A stretch of 58,654 bases of DNA from a virus, in the IMG/VR virus record IMGVR_UViG_3300043775_001123, positions 1 through 58,654 of that record; one strand, 5' to 3'. Below, one piece after another: positions 1 through 8,030 of the stretch (position 1 is its first letter; every line of letters starts with the position of its first letter). A program made the position numbers and the translations under genes. Under the pieces are notes generated by a model. That model was not told the origin of the DNA and did no database searches. It saw nothing but the letters and a program-made list of their open reading frames with translations.

Positions 1-1437
1 CAAAAAATAATTGACTTATCAAAAAATCAAGGAGGTAATAATGTATTTGAAAAGTATATGAATTATTTGTTTTCTAGATTTAGAATTATATCTGCAAGAG
101 ACACAAGAACAGCTATTAATAACCTTATCGAAAATGGATTTGGAGATGAGAGAGGTGCGCAAGAAAGAATTATAGTAGGTAATGCACTTAGGAATGTAGT
201 ATATACTGCATTAGCTGGAGTAATACCATTAAAGTTTGCGTCTTTATTAATTGGTGGAGATGATGATGAAGAAAAGATAAAAGACAATCTTGATGATATG
301 AGTTCAGATCCTGACTTTATGAAAGGAATAGTTGAAATTTACAATAAATATGAAGAACAAGCTAAGAAATTAGAAGATTCAGATGAGTATATGCAGAAGG
401 TTCTTGAAATGTATAGAGACAGGAGAAGTGAATTAATGAATTTATTAAAAGATGATAGATTCAGAGAGGCTGTAGAGGCTAGATATAGATTCTTTGCTAG
501 AGAACATTTTAATAAAATAATAAACGGACATTCCGCCAATGTTGATGCTATGAAGAAACTTGATGGAAATATGTCGTATATAAATAATGTAATTAAAATG
601 ATTGATGATAAAGATGAACCTGTTAATTACACTAAGTACGTAGATTTATTAAGTTATATTAATTCTGAGTATGGTTATACAAGATATAATGCAGAAGAAA
701 GAAAAGATATATTAGACAAAGCTATTTCAAGAATGGAAGAAGATGGATTCTATACTTTTAAAGAAAGAAATGGTGGTTTAAATAAAAAAGGAGAGTATGA
801 TATAACTACTAGTGAAGGTAAATTTAAAGTAGCTAATTTATTTCAAACAATAGATATGTTGAAAAATCATAGGTATAACTCAATAGAAGGTAGAGCATTA
901 AGAGGTGCGTTAGAATTTGGTATTAACACAGCTGCTGGCTCAAGAGGTAATATAAAGGTAAGAGCTATATCAACACTTGTAGAGGTATTAAATAAATACC
1001 AAAGAGAAGAAAGATATGGTTTTTATGATTCAAGTAAAGACAGAATAACAAATGGATTTGGAAGAACAATGCTAAATGGAGAAACAGCATTTAATGGAAA
1101 ATTCAAAGTTGAAGAAGATGATATTACAGGTAAGAGTCTAGGATTGTCGAAAGAAATAGGTGATGTAATTAATATGACAGTACCAGAGCTTGCTATGATT
1201 TCAAAGATGACATCAGAACCAAAGTATGCTGACATAGGAATGTTATTAGGATTACCAACATCAACTGATTTATCTAAAATACTTAGAGAAGTTGAAAAAG
1301 ATGAGGTATATCAAAATGCAAGAGGAAAAGTATTTTACGATGCCTCTGAAAAAAATAAGGTATTTAATAAAAAAGATACTCTATATAAGTTTCCTATAAA
1401 AATGGATGTAGAGAGTTCAAAAGTAATTAAGAAATAA
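1..1437 (+). CDS. C-terminal part of a large virion (polyvalent-type) protein, 5' truncated
   Basis: The frame is open from base 1, upstream of the first in-frame ATG at 58, so this is the 3' end of a longer gene. The visible ~478 residues begin with a basic stretch, then a hydrophobic segment (AGVIPLKFASLLIGG) followed by a DDDEE acidic patch, then a long charged, mostly helical tail ending in KVIKK. This is the usual make-up of the end of giant phage ejection/polyvalent proteins. The gene opening at 54372 runs off the other end and is the obvious candidate for the missing 5' part. The frames do not join directly (a stop appears three codons after a circular junction), so sequence would be missing between them. 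A terminator follows at once. Function beyond virion protein is inferred. Confidence 0.7.
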   Translation, partial: QKIIDLSKNQGGNNVFEKYMNYLFSRFRIISARDTRTAINNLIENGFGDERGAQERIIVGNALRNVVYTALAGVIPLKFASLLIGGDDDEEKIKDNLDDMSSDPDFMKGIVEIYNKYEEQAKKLEDSDEYMQKVLEMYRDRRSELMNLLKDDRFREAVEARYRFFAREHFNKIINGHSANVDAMKKLDGNMSYINNVIKMIDDKDEPVNYTKYVDLLSYINSEYGYTRYNAEERKDILDKAISRMEEDGFYTFKERNGGLNKKGEYDITTSEGKFKVANLFQTIDMLKNHRYNSIEGRALRGALEFGINTAAGSRGNIKVRAISTLVEVLNKYQREERYGFYDSSKDRITNGFGRTMLNGETAFNGKFKVEEDDITGKSLGLSKEIGDVINMTVPELAMISKMTSEPKYADIGMLLGLPTSTDLSKILREVEKDEVYQNARGKVFYDASEKNKVFNKKDTLYKFPIKMDVESSKVIKK

Positions 1438-1442
1438 AATTA

Positions 1443-1472
1443 AGAGAGGGGCTATAAACCCCTCTTTTTTTT
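1443..1472 (+). terminator. Rho-independent terminator of the late virion operon
   Basis: Perfect 7-bp stem AGAGGGG/CCCCTCT with a 7-nt loop, followed by eight T. It lies between two convergent genes: the plus-strand virion gene ending at 1437 and the minus-strand gene ending at 1471. Confidence 0.85.
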
Positions 1473-1854
1473 ATAACAACTCCCTTAAATCTACTTTCTG
1501 ATATCCTTGCGGTTTTAACACTTTCCCTGAGGCATCTTTTAATACTTTACCATTCTCTTGGACCTTAGTCATATTATTCTCGTGAACAAGTCTAAATCCT
1601 TCTACAAACTCTTTTTGCATACCGTGTGCATTTATAGTACCAAACAGTACATAAGCCTGGTCAATTAAAGCATCAAGTATTTCTACCTTGTCTTCTTGTA
1701 TTCCTGCTACCATATACTCTCTATTTTCTTCAGACATCAAGTGATACCTTAGTGATATTGTATTTTGGTCTTGTGATATAGGCTTTTCATTTACCTCTTG
1801 GTCGCAAGCATTCATAAAGGTTGCAACCATTTCTAACATTTTATTTACTTCCAT
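1471..1854 (-). CDS. NTP-pyrophosphohydrolase-like protein (HisE/MazG-type all-alpha fold)
   Basis: A 127-residue, mostly helical protein. The C-terminal signature FVEGFRLVHENNMTK followed by a lysine-rich GKVLK..GKVLKPQGYQ segment resembles phage proteins annotated as phosphoribosyl-ATP pyrophosphohydrolase-like. The middle carries EDKVEILDALIDQAYVL, with spaced acidic residues as in the metal-binding helices of this superfamily. Likely role: hydrolysis of a nucleotide triphosphate to its monophosphate during nucleotide-pool control; the substrate cannot be told from sequence. It is the last gene of the minus-strand early cluster. M6 is an alternative start. Confidence 0.55.
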   Translation of the reverse strand: MEVNKMLEMVATFMNACDQEVNEKPISQDQNTISLRYHLMSEENREYMVAGIQEDKVEILDALIDQAYVLFGTINAHGMQKEFVEGFRLVHENNMTKVQENGKVLKDASGKVLKPQGYQKVDLRELL

Positions 1855-1863
1855 ATTTTATAT

Positions 1864-1956
1864 TTAATTATCTTCAAAGAATCCTTTTTTTACAAATAGT
1901 ATTATTATTAACAATAAAATAATTGATTCTAATATAGTTGATATTATTCCTTCCAT
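1864..1956 (-). CDS. 30-residue single-pass membrane microprotein
   Basis: Short frame starting MEGIISTIL, followed by an uninterrupted hydrophobic stretch (IILLLIIILFV) and a charged tail KKGFFEDN. It overlaps the 3' end of the preceding metallophosphoesterase gene by 13 nt and fills the gap before the next gene, as expected for a real gene in this compact cluster. Predicted to insert in the inner membrane; function unknown. Confidence 0.5.
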   Translation of the reverse strand: MEGIISTILESIILLLIIILFVKKGFFEDN

Positions 1957-3530
1957 TTTAAAGTTGTATATTTTCCGTTAATAATGTGTATGTTTTGAAC
2001 CTTTCCTCCTGGATAAATTACAGCATTTGAATTCATCCAACTACTTGGTCCATTATTGTACCCAACTCTTAGGTGAGTTAAAGTTCCTACTACAACAGCA
2101 CCATCTTGCCTTCTTGGTGAATGACTATGTCCTGTAATAGTTTTGGTATTTAAATTCTTAAATTGAATTATACCTCCTCTTGAACCATTAGTTCCAAGAT
2201 GTCCGTGTAAACCACATTCAATACCTTCTACTATATAACTTTCATTAATACCTAAGCAATAAACATTATTAACTTGTAGCTTTTCAAGGTATGTTGGTAT
2301 AACTCCTTTAGAATCATTTGCATCAATCATCATATGTGACAACCTTAGATACATATCCTTATTGTTATTCTTTCTCCAGTCATTATCATTCAACCATCTG
2401 TCAAGGAACACATCGTGATTACTCTTAACCATAACAAAGTTATAATCTGAATGTTCCTCAAAGAAGTCTAACATATCATTAAGTTCTTTTTTAATAGAAT
2501 CAGAACCATCTTCCTCCCTCTTTAATAATTCAAATGGTAAATTCTTTTCGTGATGTGAAATGCTATGCCCATTGAAAACATCGTGTAAGATTATATTGTC
2601 AGTGCAATTTAATCTATTAGCCATTTCAAATGAAACATTTAATACATCTTCGTTTGTTTCGCCTAAGTGTAAATCTCCAAATACAATAGCAGAAGCTCCA
2701 GAATGTAAGTGTATTTCTTGGTTTTCTACTAACACGTCAAGATCATAAAATGAACCATCATTATTAGCGGAAACTTGTCTTATATGAAAGATACCGCCAT
2801 CTAATTCTGCAATTACAAAACCATACGAATGATGAAACTCTCCTTTCTTCCCTGACTTTGTGTCTGTATAATTAGGTTTAGTTACAGCGCCAGTAGTCAT
2901 TAATAATTTATTAGGGTATCCATCAAGAACAGGTAAAGATTCGAAGTGCAATCTAGGGTGTCCTACAACACAACTATCTAAAGCAGTCAATGAATTAAGA
3001 CCAGATAAAGGAGTTGATGCAGTAGGTTGAACCTTAACATCTGAAGCTATTGTTAAATATTTGTGAATGTTATGTCTATTAGCGTCTAAATACGGAACTA
3101 CTAACTTATCCCAACACATAGATTTTTCTTTCTCCTGGTCTTGTATATTTTTACTAGCGTATAAAGATGTAGGGTTTTTATATCTACCAGCTATAATATG
3201 TATAGATGCATCAATTGATTTAGCATAAACCTCGATATTCTTTAAAAAATCTTCATTAACATCTGTATCAGATTGCGCCCAAGATATTATAAATCTATTC
3301 TTCTTTTTGTCATACTCTCTTTTTTGAGCGTTTGAAAATTCATCAGATATTTCTTCTTTTTCAGATAAACCAATTGCTTTTAATTTATTAGAAAATACCC
3401 TCCTTAAATTATCATTGTAATCAACACCTGATTCTTTACAAGCATTAATGCAAGACTGAGTTATATTGCCAGTCTTTAAGTACTGTTCTTTAACAACACT
3501 TAATAAGTGGTCGTTTATACTACTCTGCAT
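1944..3530 (-). CDS. Calcineurin-like metallophosphoesterase, 528 aa
   Basis: The C-terminal half has the full metallophosphoesterase motif set in order: VFGDLHLGE (~285), HDVFNGHS (~313), KSNHD (~367), GLHGHLG (~438) and TGHSHS (~467). These are the Asp/His/Asn ligands of a two-metal centre. The N-terminal ~250 residues are a separate uncharacterised region starting with a small helical domain. Expected activity: hydrolysis of phosphodiesters or phosphomonoesters (nucleic acid or nucleotide) in the cytoplasm. The TGHSHS motif and the length distinguish it from the second phosphoesterase at 5714-6394. It overlaps the upstream gene by 11 nt. Confidence 0.85.
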   Translation of the reverse strand: MQSSINDHLLSVVKEQYLKTGNITQSCINACKESGVDYNDNLRRVFSNKLKAIGLSEKEEISDEFSNAQKREYDKKKNRFIISWAQSDTDVNEDFLKNIEVYAKSIDASIHIIAGRYKNPTSLYASKNIQDQEKEKSMCWDKLVVPYLDANRHNIHKYLTIASDVKVQPTASTPLSGLNSLTALDSCVVGHPRLHFESLPVLDGYPNKLLMTTGAVTKPNYTDTKSGKKGEFHHSYGFVIAELDGGIFHIRQVSANNDGSFYDLDVLVENQEIHLHSGASAIVFGDLHLGETNEDVLNVSFEMANRLNCTDNIILHDVFNGHSISHHEKNLPFELLKREEDGSDSIKKELNDMLDFFEEHSDYNFVMVKSNHDVFLDRWLNDNDWRKNNNKDMYLRLSHMMIDANDSKGVIPTYLEKLQVNNVYCLGINESYIVEGIECGLHGHLGTNGSRGGIIQFKNLNTKTITGHSHSPRRQDGAVVVGTLTHLRVGYNNGPSSWMNSNAVIYPGGKVQNIHIINGKYTTLKWKE

Positions 3531-3747
3531 CCTTTAAATATTTTTCCATATTATTTTCTATTTCTTCACACAATACCTTTAACTTAGTGCAAGCAGATAC
3601 TGTATAAGCTCTTTCCTTATCAATCATTGATTCATATAAGAAGTCTGAGGCTTGATTTACTTTCTTCATAACTCTATTTACATTAGTCACTCTTTGACTA
3701 TCTAAGATAGAGTTGTTGATTTGTCTTTGTGTGTGTTTAAATTCCAT
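3520..3747 (-). CDS. Hypothetical protein, 75 aa
   Basis: Unrecognised small, largely helical protein starting MEFKHTQRQ, with mixed charge and two cysteines near the middle (ACTKLKVLCEE). It sits 2 nt downstream of the PD-(D/E)XK nuclease gene and overlaps the start of the metallophosphoesterase by 11 nt, so the three are probably translated together from the promoter at 4230. Confidence 0.6.
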   Translation of the reverse strand: MEFKHTQRQINNSILDSQRVTNVNRVMKKVNQASDFLYESMIDKERAYTVSACTKLKVLCEEIENNMEKYLKDAE

Positions 3748-3749
3748 AC

Positions 3750-4208
3750 TTACTTTATTTTATCTAAGATTATTTCCATTGTTTTAAGGCATTCAGTTTG
3801 TGTTTGTGGTACGAATATATCACATTCAGTATTTGATTGATTTAAAGCACCCTTAAATAGCTTCATTCGCATATTAAATGGTTCAGTTGGTAGTCCTTTT
3901 GTTTCTACAATAGCGTAATACCCATTATGATTGATTACAAAATCAGGTTTGTACGACATATTATTTATCTTCTTATGACCACGATTTATAAAGTCACCTT
4001 TACCTGAAGCTAATCTAGCGAAGTAGTCGTTATTAAAAATAAATGAAGGGGATAGCTCAAAACTTTCCCCTTCGTATATGAAGTTTATCTTATTTTCCTT
4101 TAGAAGTTTATACATATACCCTTCAAGTCTTGACTTAAAGTTTATACCATCAATGGTCATTGCCTTTGATTTTATTAATCTTCTATCTGGTTTTTTTTTG
4201 AATGCCAT
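3750..4208 (-). CDS. PD-(D/E)XK nuclease, DUF1064 / T7 endonuclease I-like
   Basis: A 152-residue protein with FKSRLEGYMYKLL (conserved Glu helix), then YKPDFVI and YAIVETKG, i.e. the E...PD...ExK active-site series of small PD-(D/E)XK enzymes. A basic N-terminus (MAFKKKPDRR) suits DNA binding. In phages such enzymes resolve branched DNA or degrade host DNA, and this gene lies in the same minus-strand cluster as the replication and recombination genes. Fold family is confident; whether it is a junction resolvase is inference. A TAnnTTTG promoter lies 22 bp upstream of its start. Confidence 0.72.
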   Translation of the reverse strand: MAFKKKPDRRLIKSKAMTIDGINFKSRLEGYMYKLLKENKINFIYEGESFELSPSFIFNNDYFARLASGKGDFINRGHKKINNMSYKPDFVINHNGYYAIVETKGLPTEPFNMRMKLFKGALNQSNTECDIFVPQTQTECLKTMEIILDKIK

Positions 4209-4229
4209 AACTTTTATCTATTATGGACT

Positions 4230-4237
4230 CAAATTTA
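4230..4237 (-). promoter_or_regulatory. TAnnTTTG promoter element (TAAATTTG)
   Basis: Minus-strand TAAATTTG 22 nt upstream of the nuclease start codon at 4208. It would start a sub-transcript covering the genes from 4208 down to 1471. Confidence 0.45.
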
Positions 4238-4276
4238 GTAAAATAAAGTAATAGTTTAAATTAAAGTTATTAACAT

Positions 4277-4612
4277 TTATAATAGTTTGTCAAAAAACAC
4301 TACACCTTTCTTCCTAGCAATCTCTATATTCTTACCAAACTTATCTAAGAATTCAGAGGCTAATATCGCATCTGCTTCATTCATATCAGCAATTTGACTA
4401 ATCATACGTTGTTTGATATTGATTGAATTGGTAGTAAACTCTGGGTCATTCTTATATACATTTTCATATCCTTTCTTTACAGATACTTCAAGGTCTTTGA
4501 TAAATAAGTTACCTCTTTTCTTTAGGAGACCATTTAGTTTATATGTATCTGATATATCCAGGAACAATTGCCCTGTTAGTAATAACTCTAATCCGTTTCT
4601 TAATTCATTCAT
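4277..4612 (-). CDS. Hypothetical helical protein, 111 aa
   Basis: Unrecognised. The sequence is amphipathic helical throughout (NELRNGLELLLTGQLFLDI ... DMNEADAILASEFLDKFGK), without cysteines or obvious catalytic residues. The gap after it (4209-4276) holds the promoter for the next unit, so this gene is probably the end of the upstream transcript. Confidence 0.6.
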   Translation of the reverse strand: MNELRNGLELLLTGQLFLDISDTYKLNGLLKKRGNLFIKDLEVSVKKGYENVYKNDPEFTTNSINIKQRMISQIADMNEADAILASEFLDKFGKNIEIARKKGVVFFDKLL

Positions 4613-4617
4613 ATACC

Positions 4618-4788
4618 TTAAAATTTACTTAATTTAGTTCCATTAATCTCTGATAATAGCTTGTGGTATTTACTATTCAATTCTTCGTCATTGTGTCCTT
4701 GATTATAGAAAAAGGTTATGCTATTTTTAACTTCTTCCAATTCTTTATAAAGTCTATCTAACTCTATGCTGTGTGATGTGCAACTCAT
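4618..4788 (-). CDS. Hypothetical protein, 56 aa
   Basis: Short frame starting MSCTSHSIELD with a coiled-coil-like middle (LYKELEEVKNS) and a basic end. Its ATG overlaps the TGA stop of the membrane microprotein upstream (ATGA junction), a translational-coupling arrangement that supports it as a gene despite its size. Function unknown. Confidence 0.55.
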   Translation of the reverse strand: MSCTSHSIELDRLYKELEEVKNSITFFYNQGHNDEELNSKYHKLLSEINGTKLSKF

Positions 4789-4925
4789 TTTAATAATATA
4801 AATGTTAATACTGATGTAAATACTCCTATTGAGAAACCAACTAATATGTAAATAGTTGTCTCTCTTTGTAATTGTTTAATTATCCTTTCTTGTTCTCTGA
4901 TAATTGCTATGTGTTGTGATTTCAT
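4785..4925 (-). CDS. 46-residue membrane microprotein
   Basis: Charged N-terminal helix (REQERIIKQLQRE) followed by one hydrophobic span (YILVGFSIGVFTSVLTFILL) and a terminal Lys. Spanin-like in size, but far from the lysis genes and without a lipobox, so no lysis role is claimed. Stop overlaps the next start. Confidence 0.5.
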   Translation of the reverse strand: MKSQHIAIIREQERIIKQLQRETTIYILVGFSIGVFTSVLTFILLK

Positions 4926-4928
4926 ATT

Positions 4929-5117
4929 TTAGTTTTTATTAGGGTCTTCTCTTAATTCATCTGCTAACTCTATTATGTATTGGTCAATTGTAATAGGATG
5001 CCAAGTCATAGCTATAAGGTGTCCTTTAAATGCATCGAACAATTGCTCTAAAGACACATCTACATTCTTAAACTCTGTGATGTGAGTTTCAAATTCTTTT
5101 TCTGTGATTAGTTTCAT
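4929..5117 (-). CDS. Hypothetical acidic protein, 62 aa
   Basis: Unrecognised. Starts MKLITEKEFETH and ends with an acidic helix (ELADELREDPNKN). It fits between its neighbours with 2-3 nt gaps on either side, consistent with a co-translated operon gene. Confidence 0.55.
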   Translation of the reverse strand: MKLITEKEFETHITEFKNVDVSLEQLFDAFKGHLIAMTWHPITIDQYIIELADELREDPNKN

Positions 5118-5119
5118 AA

Positions 5120-5344
5120 TTACTTATTTAAGTTACTTCTATTTTGATGCACTTCTTTTTCCATTTGTTCGAAGTACAAGCCTAAAGCTTCATCTTCCTT
5201 CATCATATCTTGTAGCATTTCTTTTCTACAATCCTTACAATATAAATCATCTGTATGACCTAATGAAATAATTACACTACATTTACAACAGATGGTAGCA
5301 CCTCTACCGTTATTAAATTTATGAATTGGTTTCATCATTCTCAA
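5120..5344 (-). CDS. Small zinc-ribbon protein, 74 aa
   Basis: Two CxxC pairs (CCKC and CKDC) spaced ~14 residues apart form a probable zinc ribbon in the N-terminal half. The rest is an acidic helix rich in Met and Glu. Small zinc ribbons in phage early operons often bind nucleic acid or host transcription proteins, but the partner is unknown. Several Met codons cluster at the start (MRMMK); the first overlaps the upstream gene by 26 nt. Confidence 0.6.
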   Translation of the reverse strand: MRMMKPIHKFNNGRGATICCKCSVIISLGHTDDLYCKDCRKEMLQDMMKEDEALGLYFEQMEKEVHQNRSNLNK

Positions 5345-5702
5345 TATTAATTGCTATTTGACGCAAAAATAATATACATAAATCTCTTGCTGATATATTG
5401 CTATACCCTATAGGTCCTTTTATCCAACCACCCATTTGCTCTACGGCACTTTTATACTCATCTGAATTTGAATCTGTAAGTTTCATTAGGTAATCAGTTA
5501 AATCATCTTCGTAAGATTGTAATGCAGCGTGTGTAGTCACATCTGTCAATCTCTTTGTATCTCCAACTTTCCACACTAAAGAAGTCATACTTCTACTATA
5601 TGGTTTTGTCTGAACCAACCAAATACCATCAGACAAGGTATCTGTATATCCGATTACTTCTTCATATCTACCATTTTTTTTCTTTCTATAAAGTGTTTCC
5701 AT
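5319..5702 (-). CDS. Hypothetical protein, 127 aa
   Basis: Unrecognised. The N-terminal half is beta-rich (YRKKKNGRYEEVIGYTD, IWLVQTKPYSRS) and the C-terminal half helical. It lies 11 nt downstream of the small phosphoesterase gene and is probably on the same transcript. Confidence 0.6.
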   Translation of the reverse strand: METLYRKKKNGRYEEVIGYTDTLSDGIWLVQTKPYSRSMTSLVWKVGDTKRLTDVTTHAALQSYEDDLTDYLMKLTDSNSDEYKSAVEQMGGWIKGPIGYSNISARDLCILFLRQIAINIENDETNS

Positions 5703-5713
5703 TTGTTTATTTT

Positions 5714-6394
5714 TTAAGAAATTTCAATTATATTTCCGTTAGAGGATAGTTTCCCAAACTTGCCATCTGTGACTACTGAACCATTACTAAACCAAGTGTC
5801 ATACGCACTAAACTTAGTTAATCCAGCATTAATAATATCTTTGCAGTTGTGTATATGACCAAAAAGCACGTATGCAGGTTCAATTTCTAAAACCCTATTT
5901 AGTAAAGATTTATCTCCACAAGATTCCATATTATGATTTCTATCGTAAGACTTATCTAATACACCTCTAGGTGGTCCGTGTGTAATAATTACATCGGTAT
6001 CTTCTGGTATAGCCATTCTCCAAAACCTCTCTAACTTTACTCTGTCCTTCATAAAAGCCCATTGACCGAATTGTGGGGTATGTGGCGATCCAAAGAAGTT
6101 AATTCCTTCTATAGTTACAGATTCATTCTCAAGGTATATAATACCTGCGTCTTCAAAGTCTTTCTTTGTTACTAACTTCTTCTCTATTGAGACGTCGTGA
6201 TTCCCAGCTACATAAATCTTGTATTTAACTGGTATCATCTTAAACCAATCAATAAAATCTCTAACTTCAGGTTCATTATTGTAAGGGTCTCTTGTATTAC
6301 TACAATCTCCTGAGTGTATAATCATATCAATATCATAAGGTACTTTTAATAAGTCGTGATAACCGTGTGTATCACTTATATGCCATATTTTCAT
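5714..6394 (-). CDS. Calcineurin-like metallophosphoesterase, 226 aa
   Basis: Compact single-domain phosphoesterase with ISDTHG (6-11), HSGDCS (27-32), GNHDVS (64-69), THGPP (~139) and GHIHN (~185), the complete set of metal ligands. Its length suits a stand-alone enzyme of the YfcE/Ser-Thr phosphatase type that hydrolyses phosphodiesters or removes phosphate groups. It is clearly different from the 528-residue one at 1944-3530. A promoter element lies 17 nt upstream of the start. Confidence 0.85.
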   Translation of the reverse strand: MKIWHISDTHGYHDLLKVPYDIDMIIHSGDCSNTRDPYNNEPEVRDFIDWFKMIPVKYKIYVAGNHDVSIEKKLVTKKDFEDAGIIYLENESVTIEGINFFGSPHTPQFGQWAFMKDRVKLERFWRMAIPEDTDVIITHGPPRGVLDKSYDRNHNMESCGDKSLLNRVLEIEPAYVLFGHIHNCKDIINAGLTKFSAYDTWFSNGSVVTDGKFGKLSSNGNIIEIS

Positions 6395-6410
6395 ATCTAA
6401 TTATTTTTCA

Positions 6411-6418
6411 CAAAGTTA
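6411..6418 (-). promoter_or_regulatory. TAnnTTTG promoter element (TAACTTTG)
   Basis: Minus-strand TAACTTTG between the DnaA-like gene and the phosphoesterase, 17 nt before the start at 6394. It would give the phosphoesterase and the genes down to 4277 their own transcript. Confidence 0.55.
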
Positions 6419-6421
6419 ATT

Positions 6422-6817
6422 TTATTTTTCTAATAAACAATTGTTTACATCTAAATTTTCATTTGTTGAGTGCGATAAATATCCTTCAAGCTTCTTAATC
6501 TCTTTCTTTAGGTTATCAATCATATCTACAACTATTTCTCTATCGTCTTTGTATATGTAAGTTAACACATTAAACTCAAGGTCTTGTAATTCTTTAGAAC
6601 ACATCTTTACTATATTATAATTATTGTAATGGTGTAATATTGTTGCGTGTCCTAATCCTATTGTATCTCCTATTGATTCGTAAGTATGACCAGAATCCCT
6701 CATTAGTTTGGAGTACAATTGCTTTGCTTCTACTACTGGTCTTTTTCTTGATTTATTATCCTTAATATTAATTCCTGAGAATTTTTTAATAGCTCTTAAT
6801 ACTTTTTTGCTTTCCAT
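6422..6817 (-). CDS. DnaA domain IV-like DNA-binding protein
   Basis: A 131-residue protein whose middle (residues ~25-65) matches the DnaA C-terminal DNA-binding domain: RPVVEAKQLYSKLMRDSG, then YESIGDTIGLGHATILHHY, equivalent to the A-R...IG...H.TV.HA signature of the DnaA helix-turn-helix. There is no AAA+ ATPase domain. The C-terminal half is helical. It could bind DnaA-box-like sites, either to recruit host initiation proteins to the phage origin or to compete with host DnaA. The domain match is strong; the role is inference. It overlaps the upstream 69-residue gene by 22 nt. Confidence 0.75.
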   Translation of the reverse strand: MESKKVLRAIKKFSGINIKDNKSRKRPVVEAKQLYSKLMRDSGHTYESIGDTIGLGHATILHHYNNYNIVKMCSKELQDLEFNVLTYIYKDDREIVVDMIDNLKKEIKKLEGYLSHSTNENLDVNNCLLEK

Positions 6818-7005
6818 AGTTCTTCTTGTAATTGTTTTATTAAGTTATTTTCTGCGTGTTCATAGCTTGAATGATGCCAAGTGCAATCTAATCCAGCTGA
6901 TTTTACATAAGGTTTCCATATTTTAATAAGACCAAAGATAGACCATCTTATATCTAATTCTTCTACTATGTATCCTTGTGGTTTTTTTCGTATTCTAAAG
7001 TTCAT
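6796..7005 (-). CDS. Hypothetical protein, 69 aa
   Basis: Starts MNFRIRKKPQGYIVEE and contains a Trp/His-rich section (WSIFGLIKIWKPYV, CTWHHSSYEHAENN). I recognise the pattern as a small protein seen in phages but know no function. Its ATG shares one base with the stop of the methyltransferase gene upstream, indicating translational coupling. Confidence 0.6.
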   Translation of the reverse strand: MNFRIRKKPQGYIVEELDIRWSIFGLIKIWKPYVKSAGLDCTWHHSSYEHAENNLIKQLQEELWKAKKY

Positions 7006-8027
7006 TAATTTTTAATTGTTATAAATGAAAAGATATGTTCGATTATAGGGAGCGTCCAACCATCGCCTAATAAACACGCTGCTTGATTTCTTGTTAAAAT
7101 ACTTGTATATCCATCTTCAAAACCTTGTAATCTTTCAAGTTCTGTTTGTGTAAAATATCTAATATCCCCATCTTGAAAAACAAAGTATTCATTGTTACGT
7201 AAAAGGCAATTAGATTTATCTTTCATTCCTCTTCCTCTTCTTGTTGTAGATGTAGGATAACTTAAATCAACAGCTTCATTATTTGCTATATCTACAAAGC
7301 CAATAGATGTTGCTTCTTTAACTCGTAAATATGTTTGTTCATCTTTAAATAACAAATTAGCCATACCTATTTCAAAATACCTACGTGCCATTTTACTCGG
7401 TGTTGTCAATGGTCGTGAATTTGATTCTAATAAACACATTGCTTTTTGTTTTTCACTATATCCATTTTCAAGAATATCTTTTAAATAAATTTTACGGTCT
7501 TTAGGCTCTGGAATATCAACAACCGTATCAAACATAGTTTCTTTAGTTCGTATGTTAGTCCAGTAGTATCTATCTCTCATTTGCGCTACTACTTTTGAAC
7601 TATTAAAACGCACAGGATAAACGCCTAATTCACGACTCATAATACCTACATCTAATTTACTTGCACTTCCTACATTTTCTTGCAAGAATAAAACATTTGG
7701 ATTAAGTGATTTAATATGGTTTAATATGTCTATAAATGTAAAAAATAAAGATGATTTACTTCCGTTTATTCCTGCTCTCTTTCCTGCTGCTGATAAATCT
7801 TGGCAAGGTGATCCTGATAAAACCAAATCAATACTTTTCCAATCAATATTCCACTCTCTCCATTTGGTTACATCTCCAACTTGTATAGTATCAGGAAAGT
7901 GGTGTTGCGTCAATTCAATAGCATAAGGTTTTATTTCACTTGAATAGTATTTATTTACTTTTATACCTACGTTTTCTAAGGCTTGTCGACCTGTATTCAT
8001 TCCGTTAAATAATGATAGTACATTCAT
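7005..8027 (-). CDS. DNA (cytosine-C5) methyltransferase, 340 aa
   Basis: Has the ordered C5-methyltransferase motifs: I (LSLFNGMNTG, AdoMet binding), IV (GSPCQDLS with catalytic Cys75), VI (QENVGS), and the C-terminal LERLQGFEDGYT segment followed by LGDGWTLPIIEHI (motifs IX-X). It transfers a methyl group from AdoMet to C5 of cytosine in a specific DNA site. No restriction endonuclease is nearby, so an orphan, protective (anti-restriction) methyltransferase is likely. Motif order and length are normal for the family. It lies 3 nt from the primase-helicase gene. Confidence 0.93.
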   Translation of the reverse strand: MNVLSLFNGMNTGRQALENVGIKVNKYYSSEIKPYAIELTQHHFPDTIQVGDVTKWREWNIDWKSIDLVLSGSPCQDLSAAGKRAGINGSKSSLFFTFIDILNHIKSLNPNVLFLQENVGSASKLDVGIMSRELGVYPVRFNSSKVVAQMRDRYYWTNIRTKETMFDTVVDIPEPKDRKIYLKDILENGYSEKQKAMCLLESNSRPLTTPSKMARRYFEIGMANLLFKDEQTYLRVKEATSIGFVDIANNEAVDLSYPTSTTRRGRGMKDKSNCLLRNNEYFVFQDGDIRYFTQTELERLQGFEDGYTSILTRNQAACLLGDGWTLPIIEHIFSFITIKN

Positions 8028-8030
8028 ATC

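Noticed and set aside
29-60. Apparent strong Shine-Dalgarno (AAGGAGG) followed by ATG at 41
   Set aside because: The ATG at 41 is out of the main frame and meets a stop after six codons; the AAGGAGG bases encode NQGGNN in the open virion frame.
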